Shown here piece by piece: positions 58,293 through 64,000 of a DNA stretch of 64,000 bases; the first letter of the stretch is position 1; every line of letters starts with the position of its first letter. A model generated the notes under the pieces. It ran no database searches, had not been told where the DNA came from, and was given only the letters and a program-made list of their open reading frames with translations. A program made the position numbers and the translations under genes. Source of the stretch: Cyanobacteriota bacterium (GTDB lineage: Bacteria > Cyanobacteriota > Cyanobacteriia > PCC-6307 > Cyanobiaceae); NCBI GenBank assembly GCA_026389315.1, contig JAPLIC010000024.1:1-64000 (forward strand), in the 5' to 3' direction.

Positions 58293-59270
58293 ATGTCGGA
58301 TCCCAGGCCCGAGCGGCGGCGCCTCTGGAAGGCCGCCATCAAGTGGCCCATGTATGCCGTGGCGGTCATGCCGGTGCTGCTGGCGGCCGGCTGGCGCCGC
58401 AGCCAGGGGCTGCCGGTCAGCCAGTCCCAGCTGCTGTTGTTTCTGCTGGCGGCGGTGTTGCTGCTGGCCTGGGAAAACCTGGCCAACGATGTCTTTGATG
58501 CCGACACCGGCGTGGATGCCAACGGCAAGCCCCACTCCCTGGTCAATCTCACCGGCCGGCGGGATCGGGTGGCAGGCTGGGCCAATGGGGCCCTGCTGCT
58601 TGGCCTGTTGTTGATGGCGCTGGTCGCTTTGCGCAGCACCCCGGCGGTCTTTGGCCTGGTGCTGCTGTGTTGCGGCTTGGGATACATCTACCAGGGACCG
58701 CCCTTTCGATTGGGCTACCGCGGCCTGGGGGAACCCCTCTGCTGGCTGGCTTTCGGCCCCTGCGCCACCGCCGCAGCCCTGCTGGCCCTGGCCCCCGCTC
58801 AGCCGGCCGCTGCCCCTGGCGGCGGCGCCATCCCCTGGGGCACCGCCCTGGTGCTGGGCAGCGGTCCGGCCTTGGCCACCTGCCTGGTGCTGTTCTGTTC
58901 CCATTTCCATCAGGTGGCCGAGGACGCCTCCCATGGCAAACGCTCGCCGGTGGTGCGCCTGGGCACCGCCCGGGCCGCCGGTCTGGTGCCCTGGTTTGTC
59001 GCCACCTCCCTGGCCCTGCAGTGGGCGCCGGTGCTGCTGGGATGGTGGCCCCTTTCGGCCCTGCTGGGGGCCATCGGCCTGCCCCCCGCCCGCGCCCTGA
59101 TCCAATTGCTGGGCCAGGCCCATGACCAGCCCGAGCGCATCAGCGGCAGCAAGTTTCTGGCCCTGCGCTTCCAGGCCCTCAGCGGCCTGGGCCTGGCGGC
59201 GGGCCTGGCCCTGGCCCCCTGGCTGGCCCGGATCGGTGCCGCTGGGCTTGGTCCTGTCCAAGGGCCATGA
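58293..59270 (+). CDS. menA: 1,4-dihydroxy-2-naphthoate phytyltransferase
   Basis: A 325-residue UbiA-family prenyltransferase that attaches the phytyl chain in phylloquinone synthesis. The first Asp-rich motif is N-D-V-F-D-A-D-T-G-V-D, and the second is H-Q-V-A-E-D-A-S-H-G-K-R-S-P-V-V-R-L-G, both standard for MenA. Eight or so hydrophobic helices follow. Start ATG 58293 is preferred over 58260. Its end overlaps menC by four bases (ATGA), so menA-menC-menE is an operon. Confidence 0.9.
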   Translation: MSDPRPERRRLWKAAIKWPMYAVAVMPVLLAAGWRRSQGLPVSQSQLLLFLLAAVLLLAWENLANDVFDADTGVDANGKPHSLVNLTGRRDRVAGWANGALLLGLLLMALVALRSTPAVFGLVLLCCGLGYIYQGPPFRLGYRGLGEPLCWLAFGPCATAAALLALAPAQPAAAPGGGAIPWGTALVLGSGPALATCLVLFCSHFHQVAEDASHGKRSPVVRLGTARAAGLVPWFVATSLALQWAPVLLGWWPLSALLGAIGLPPARALIQLLGQAHDQPERISGSKFLALRFQALSGLGLAAGLALAPWLARIGAAGLGPVQGP

Positions 59271-60280
59271 AGGCCAGCGGCGCCGGGGTCGATGCGCTGC
59301 TGCGTCTGAGCTGGCGCCCCTTTTCTTTTGTGCTGCCGAGGGAACTGGTCACGGCCCATGGGGCGGTGAGCGAGCGGTGTGGCTGGCTGCTGCGACTGGA
59401 AAACGCTGAGGGCGCCGTGGGTTGGGGGGAGGCGGCGCCGTTGGGGTTGTCTCTGCAGGCCCCCGGGCGGCCTTGCCCAATCACGGCGGCCGCCCTGGCG
59501 GATCTGGGCTCCGTGCGAACCCGTCTTGAGCTGGAAGGGTTGCTGCCGACCCTGCCGGCGGCACTGGGCTTTGGCCTCGGCTCGGCCCTGGCCGAACTGG
59601 AGGGACGGGTGGGGCCCGGTGCCGGCGGATGGCGGCCGGCTCCCGCGGCGGCCTGGCTGTTGCCCGCTGGACAGGCGGCCCTGGCCGAAGTCGACCGCTT
59701 GCTGGCCAGCCAGGGCTCCCTGCGCCCTGGCCTGACCTTCAAGTGGAAGGTGGCCGCGACCGGCGATGGGCTGGAGCGGGCTGTGTTGGAGGAGCTGCTG
59801 GACCGCCTGCGCCCCCCAGACCGGCTGCGAATTGATGCCAACGGCGGCTGGGATCGGGCCACCGCAGCCCGCTGGGCCGATCGGTTGGTGGGCGAGCCCC
59901 GGCTGGACTGGATTGAGCAACCCCTGCCCCCCGAGGATGGGGAGGGATTGGGGGCCCTGGCCGCTCGCTTGCCCGTCGCCCTGGATGAATCCCTGCGGGC
60001 CGATCCCGGCTTGTGTCACCGCTGGCCGGGGTGGCAGGTGCGGCGGCCGGCTCTGGAGGGCGATCCCAGGCCCCTGCTGGCCCAGCTGACCGCGGGGGTG
60101 CCGTGGCTGATGGTGAGCACCGCCCTGGAAACGGGGGTGGGCCGCCGCTGGATCCACCATCTGGCGGCCCTCCAGGCCGAAGGCCCCACCCCCACAGCCC
60201 CGGGGCTGGCGCCCGGCTGGACCCCTGAGGGGCCCTTGTTTGCGGCCGATCCCGAGCGGGTGTGGGAGGCGGTGGCATGA
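59267..60280 (+). CDS. menC: o-Succinylbenzoate synthase
   Basis: A 337-residue enolase-superfamily enzyme that dehydrates SHCHC to o-succinylbenzoate. The barrel residues are visible: K in T-F-K-W-K-V-A, D in R-I-D-A-N-G-G-W-D, E in W-I-E-Q-P-L-P, and D-E in A-L-D-E-S-L. It overlaps menA by four bases and menE by four bases (ATGA at 60277). Full length. Confidence 0.88.
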   Translation: MKASGAGVDALLRLSWRPFSFVLPRELVTAHGAVSERCGWLLRLENAEGAVGWGEAAPLGLSLQAPGRPCPITAAALADLGSVRTRLELEGLLPTLPAALGFGLGSALAELEGRVGPGAGGWRPAPAAAWLLPAGQAALAEVDRLLASQGSLRPGLTFKWKVAATGDGLERAVLEELLDRLRPPDRLRIDANGGWDRATAARWADRLVGEPRLDWIEQPLPPEDGEGLGALAARLPVALDESLRADPGLCHRWPGWQVRRPALEGDPRPLLAQLTAGVPWLMVSTALETGVGRRWIHHLAALQAEGPTPTAPGLAPGWTPEGPLFAADPERVWEAVA

Positions 60281-61500
60281 GGGGGGCGGATCCCCTGGTG
60301 CTGGAGGCGGCAGGCGAGGCGGGCCCCCTGGTTCCCCGGATCCTCGCAGCCTGGGCGGAGGGCCGGCCGGTGGCCCTGGCCGCTCCCGTCGATCGGCAGG
60401 AGTTGGAAGCGGCCCTGGGCGACGGCAGCAATTGGCCTTCACTGGCCCCCTCCGTTGTCCTGGGCAGTGGCGGTAGCAGTGGCCGGCGCCGCTGGTGCCT
60501 GCAACCCCTCGCCCACCTGGAGGCCTCGGCGGCGGCCAGCGCCGCTCTGCTGGTGGGCCAGGGCCTGGATCCAGCCACCTGCCTCCACCTCAATCCCCTG
60601 CCCCTGCACCACGTCAGCGGCCTGTTGCCCCTGGTGCGCACGCGCCAGTGGGGCGCCCAGCTGGGCCTGCTCCCCGCCGCCTGGATGCGCGACCCTGACC
60701 TGCTGGCCCTGGCGGCGCCGCTGCCTGTCCAGCGTCCCGTGGTGTTGTCGCTGGTGCCCACCCAATTGACCCGCTTGATGACCACGGCGACGGGTGTGGA
60801 TTGGCTGCGCCGCTGCGCCGTGATCTGGGTGGGGGGCGCGGCCCTGGCGCCAGCGCTGGCGACCCGGGCGCGGCAGCTGGGACTGCGGCTTTCCCCTTGC
60901 TATGGCGCCACCGAAACCGCCGCCATGGTCTGTGCCCTGGCACCCGACCGCTTCCTGGCCGGCGAATCTGGCTGTGGGCCGGCCCTCGTCGATGTGGCCC
61001 TGCGCCTGGATGGGAAGACGGGGGCGTTGGAGGTGCGCACGGCGCGGCTCGCTTGCGGTTGGCTGGAGGCCGGTCGGCTGATCTCCCTGGCCCCAGGAGC
61101 TGGCGGTTGGTGGCGCAGTGGCGATGCCGGCCGCCTGGACCCCGGTGGCTTGACCGTCCTGGGCCGTCTGGATGGTGCCCTGCAGAGCGGCGCTGAAACG
61201 GTCTTCCCTGAGGAGTTGGAGGGGCGGCTGGCCGCGGCGGCCCTGGGGCGCGGGTTGCCCCTGGAGGCCGTGTTGCTGCTGGGGCAGCCGGAAGCGGAGT
61301 GGGGCGAGCGGTTGCTGGCCCTGGTGCGCCCCCAGCCGGGGGCCGATGGTGCCGCCCTGATCACCGCCTTGCAGCAGTTGACGGCCCGGTGGCGGCCGGC
61401 GGATCGCCCCCGCCGCTGGCACCTCTGCGGCGAGCTGGCCCCCAATGCCGCCGGCAAGTGGGAACGTTCGCGCTGGCGGCGCTGGTTAGCCGAGGCGTGA
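60277..61500 (+). CDS. menE: o-Succinylbenzoate-CoA ligase
   Basis: A 407-residue adenylate-forming ligase. The P-loop-like V-L-G-S-G-G-S-S-G-R-R-R, L-S-P-C-Y-G-A-T-E-T-A-A, W-W-R-S-G-D-A-G-R-L-D, and L-G-R-L-D-G-A-L-Q-S-G-A-E-T are the A3, A5, A7 and A8 motifs; the late N-A-A-G-K-W-E-R supplies the A10 Lys. It is somewhat shorter than most MenE proteins but all motifs are present. It is the last gene of the men operon. Confidence 0.86.
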   Translation: MRGADPLVLEAAGEAGPLVPRILAAWAEGRPVALAAPVDRQELEAALGDGSNWPSLAPSVVLGSGGSSGRRRWCLQPLAHLEASAAASAALLVGQGLDPATCLHLNPLPLHHVSGLLPLVRTRQWGAQLGLLPAAWMRDPDLLALAAPLPVQRPVVLSLVPTQLTRLMTTATGVDWLRRCAVIWVGGAALAPALATRARQLGLRLSPCYGATETAAMVCALAPDRFLAGESGCGPALVDVALRLDGKTGALEVRTARLACGWLEAGRLISLAPGAGGWWRSGDAGRLDPGGLTVLGRLDGALQSGAETVFPEELEGRLAAAALGRGLPLEAVLLLGQPEAEWGERLLALVRPQPGADGAALITALQQLTARWRPADRPRRWHLCGELAPNAAGKWERSRWRRWLAEA

Positions 61501-61681
61501 GGGGTGATCGCCAAAGTCAACAATGTTGTCGTTGACGTGGCTGAAGGGCCCGGAATTTGGGTGAGTGACGTTAACTTGTTTTGGCGCTAAAATTGCGAGG
61601 GGCTCTGCGAGTCGTATCCCTGCATGGCACTGCGGGGTGAATCAATTCACGTTTTTTGGCCATTTTGCATTCATTCCACTA

Positions 61682-62845
61682 ATGAATTCTTTTGCTCTGT
61701 CTTCTGGTCCTGCGGGCGACCTGCAGACGTTTCGGCCCCTGGCCAACGGGGGGCTTCCCTCAGATTCTCTGTCCTACAAAAGCACGCGCCTGATGGCCCG
61801 TGCCGTCAATGGGATGCAGATGGCCCTGGCCGAGGCCTACGTCAATGGGCTGGAAATTCCCGATTCTTTGTATCGGGCCATGCTGCATAGCACGATGCCA
61901 ACCCTGTTTCGGAGTTTCCCTGGCCTGCTGGCTCCCTATGAATGGGTTTTGACGGAATCAGATCGCCTGGCGGAGTCATCCGGTGAATTGATGAAGATTC
62001 AATATGACCTTCCCCAGACGATGCTCAATAAGATGCTGGGCGATTGGGAGCCGATTTATCCCAAGTACAGCATGGGGCTTTGGGAAAATGGGGCTCAAGA
62101 TCTGGAGGAGTCGCAAAAACAAATGATCGACCAGCTGATCGAGAGGCTTGGTATTGAGGATGGCGATCAGATTCTTGACTTCGGCTGTGGTTGGGGTTGC
62201 GTGCCCAACTACATCATGACCAAGTTTGCCAATGTTCGCTTTACTGGTGTCAACCTCAGCCACCAGCAATGCACTTATATGCGCACCAAGATGAACGATC
62301 CCCGCAGCCAGCTCAGCTCGGGAAGGTTCACTTTGGTGGAAGGGGACCTAAATGACATTGAGTTTGCCGAGAAATTTGACAAGATCGTTTCGGTGGGTGT
62401 TTTTTGCCATGTGGGCAACCTGACCCAGTCCCTGCAGAAGTTGGCCTCCTTGCTCAAGCCCAAGGGCCGGGCATTGATCCATATCATCACGGTGCGAATC
62501 CCGAATAATATGTCGTCGGGGTTCACCCATAAGTACATCTTCCCCCATGGCAGGTATTGGAACCATGACGCCATCCCAAGTCATAGTCGTGACTTGAAAA
62601 CAGTGAAGCGCTGGTATCTCAATGGTATGAACTACCACCAGACCCTCACGCAATGGTTGCATCGCTTTGATGCCAATCAAAGTGAGTTTCAGAGTCTTGA
62701 TTATGGAATGGATTATGCACGCTTTCGGCGCATCTGGCGTTTTTATCTCCTGCTGCTTGGTACGATTTTTGCCACCTGTGATGGTGAGTACAACGGCAAT
62801 GGCCAGTACCTGCTGACCCATGCTGATGCCTCCGGGCTGGCCTGA
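61682..62845 (+). CDS. SAM-dependent methyltransferase, cyclopropane-fatty-acid-synthase-like
   Basis: A 387-residue protein. The N-terminal 120 residues are helical. The SAM domain has Y-D-L-P, Y-S-M-G-L-W-E-N, motif I I-L-D-F-G-C-G-W-G-C, G-V-N-L-S-H-Q-Q and V-S-V-G-V-F-C-H-V-G. These match the CFA synthase/mycolic acid methyltransferase group, which methylates double bonds of membrane lipids, although other substrates are common. Third codon positions are less GC-rich than in the men genes. ATG 61682 fits; upstream ATGs lie in non-coding sequence. Confidence 0.75.
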   Translation: MNSFALSSGPAGDLQTFRPLANGGLPSDSLSYKSTRLMARAVNGMQMALAEAYVNGLEIPDSLYRAMLHSTMPTLFRSFPGLLAPYEWVLTESDRLAESSGELMKIQYDLPQTMLNKMLGDWEPIYPKYSMGLWENGAQDLEESQKQMIDQLIERLGIEDGDQILDFGCGWGCVPNYIMTKFANVRFTGVNLSHQQCTYMRTKMNDPRSQLSSGRFTLVEGDLNDIEFAEKFDKIVSVGVFCHVGNLTQSLQKLASLLKPKGRALIHIITVRIPNNMSSGFTHKYIFPHGRYWNHDAIPSHSRDLKTVKRWYLNGMNYHQTLTQWLHRFDANQSEFQSLDYGMDYARFRRIWRFYLLLLGTIFATCDGEYNGNGQYLLTHADASGLA

Positions 62846-62976
62846 TTGGGTGGGTCGTTGGCGATTAAGTTTTGTATCTCGCGCTTCCATACTGAGATAG
62901 CTCCCCTACCGTATTGGAGGTAATATTTTTCCAATAAATTCTTTTCTCCCCATTTTTTCTCCCCGCCAACACGCCC

Positions 62977-63648
62977 ATGTCAAATGTAGCAGGCAAGGCC
63001 TACGCGATGACCTTGATCACCCCCATGCGGCCGTCCCGGACCTGGATCAACCGTTTCGTGTTTGCTGTGGGGAGGTTGGAGCCGGCATTTTTGCGTGGAT
63101 TATTAAACCTTTCCATTATTCATTTTGCCCGTTGGGTTGTTATTCCCCGGGATCGCTGGCCGGGGATTAGGCCCGAAATGGTTCCAGCCAATGATTCCAT
63201 GTTATTTGTCAGTAATTTCAATGGCACCTGGGATCAATATATTGACAGCTTTTCCGATGGCATTCCCAACGGGCTGGATTTGTTTTGGTACAGCAGCACT
63301 GCCTATCCCGGATCCATTCCCATTACCCCTTTTAAGAATTATATAAAACATAATCAAATTGGTACGGACTATTATTATAATTCTACTCCGGGTTCGGCCC
63401 AGCGGGACATCAAATCAGCCCTGCGCATCTGGGCCGGTATCGATGTCTTGACCCAAGCGCTTCCCAGTGCGGATCCAGAGGCCTTTTCCCTGCTCTACGC
63501 CAGGGTGACCCAGGCGCTCCAGAACAACCTCGCCGCCTCGGGTCCGGCGCCCATTGCCAGTACGGATACCCAGAAGGCGGATGCCAACCGCAGGCAACTG
63601 ACAGCCAAGTTTTACGCCACCCGCGCCGCCTCCCGTTCGCTTTCTTAA
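62977..63648 (+). CDS. Conserved protein of unknown function
   Basis: A 223-residue protein. An Arg/Trp-rich N-terminus (M-R-P-S-R-T-W-I-N-R-F) is followed by a hydrophobic stretch, then S-M-L-F-V-S-N-F-N-G-T-W-D-Q-Y-I and I-P-I-T-P-F-K-N-Y-I. These blocks look like a conserved bacterial family found with peroxidases, as I recall, but I cannot name it. It lies between a lipid-type methyltransferase and another unknown gene in the same direction. Confidence 0.55.
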   Translation: MSNVAGKAYAMTLITPMRPSRTWINRFVFAVGRLEPAFLRGLLNLSIIHFARWVVIPRDRWPGIRPEMVPANDSMLFVSNFNGTWDQYIDSFSDGIPNGLDLFWYSSTAYPGSIPITPFKNYIKHNQIGTDYYYNSTPGSAQRDIKSALRIWAGIDVLTQALPSADPEAFSLLYARVTQALQNNLAASGPAPIASTDTQKADANRRQLTAKFYATRAASRSLS

Positions 63649-63654
63649 CTCCCC

Positions 63655-64000
63655 ATGCCTAATTTTGACGGTGGCCACTATTTCCTCACGGCCCTGATCC
63701 CCGTGCGCCAAACGGACCCTGCTGGTACGGACAGGATCCTTTCCCATGTCCATGCCATCAAGGAGGTGTTGGCCAGCCTGCCTACCGAGAACCAGGATCC
63801 CTACGGCTCGGCAGAAGCCAATCTCGCCGAGGGCATGCTGACGACGGCTCCCTTCAGTCGGGACCTGCGCACCCATCTGGCCCGTATGGTGGTGATCGAC
63901 GATGTTGCCTATAACGGCCGCCAACATCAAGATGCCATTCGCACAGCGATACGCGGCCCCAATCCGGTCCTGACCGAAGCGGTCGACCACCTGCCCTGGT
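63655..64000 (+). CDS. Unknown protein, 3' end beyond window
   Basis: From ATG 63655 the frame is open for 115 codons to the window end (M-P-N-F-D-G-G-H-Y-F-L-T-A-L-I-P-V-R). It starts six bases after the previous stop, so they share an operon. The opening recalls proteins that pair with the preceding family. Nothing more can be said from the visible part. Confidence 0.55.
   Translation, partial: MPNFDGGHYFLTALIPVRQTDPAGTDRILSHVHAIKEVLASLPTENQDPYGSAEANLAEGMLTTAPFSRDLRTHLARMVVIDDVAYNGRQHQDAIRTAIRGPNPVLTEAVDHLPW

Noticed and set aside
1-64000. CRISPR arrays, rRNA or tRNA genes, insertion sequences
   Set aside because: No regularly spaced repeats, no tRNA cloverleaf or rRNA-like sequence, and no transposase frame was seen by reading; a tRNAscan or ISfinder run would settle it.

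Overview
The window is GC-rich chromosome from a unicellular picocyanobacterium of the Cyanobium/Synechococcus type. The evidence is a chlorophyll methyltransferase (chlM), a phylloquinone gene set (menF, menA, menC, menE), an acyl-lipid desaturase, and several small conserved cyanobacterial proteins (DUF3285, DUF2062). No rRNA, tRNA or CRISPR array was seen. Family names come from reading the translations; no database search was run.

Layout. 1-1.2 kb holds toxin-antitoxin genes. 1.2-11.4 kb is core: cell-wall amidase, a beta-hydroxyacid-type dehydrogenase, an RluA-like protein, chlM, murG, a response regulator/histidine kinase pair, and a glutaminase broken by an in-frame stop. 11.5-15.4 kb is a complete small integron: a typical integron integrase (intI), an attI-like point at 12986, and three cassettes separated by two clear attC sites. 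The cassettes carry a DUF6414-like protein, a PemK/MazF-type toxin-antitoxin pair, and an MNT/HEPN pair with a decayed HEPN gene. The array lies beyond the 3' end of intI and reads in the same direction, the reverse of the usual plan. 15.5-28 kb is core again (pgk, rbgA, a pseudouridine synthase, an ABC ATPase, rel, mnmE), with a nonsense-interrupted proteasome-type protease.

28-43.7 kb is one long accessory region. It starts at the 3' end of mnmE, and a decayed second copy of that 3' end lies at 29641-29730, which suggests an old island junction. It contains an ADP-ribosyltransferase-like gene with a small partner, decayed higBA, vapBC and fitAB-like modules, a doubled HEPN/MNT operon, a four-gene type III restriction-modification-like operon (SNF2 helicase, DUF4391, Mod, Res, with a 49-codon ORF between Mod and Res), and a TacAT-like pair.

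43.8-64 kb is mostly core: nadC, argS, a HEPN/MNT pair, a Uma2 nuclease, hisC, a flavin monooxygenase, trpG, dgkA, ybeY, prfB with its programmed +1 frameshift, grxC-gshB, menF, a desaturase, menA-menC-menE, and a methyltransferase followed by two unknown genes, the last cut by the window end.

Two paralogous loci (16.3-16.9 kb and 30.7-31.2 kb) each carry a membrane-protein frame with a second conserved +1-frame ORF inside it, a candidate pair of overlapping genes.
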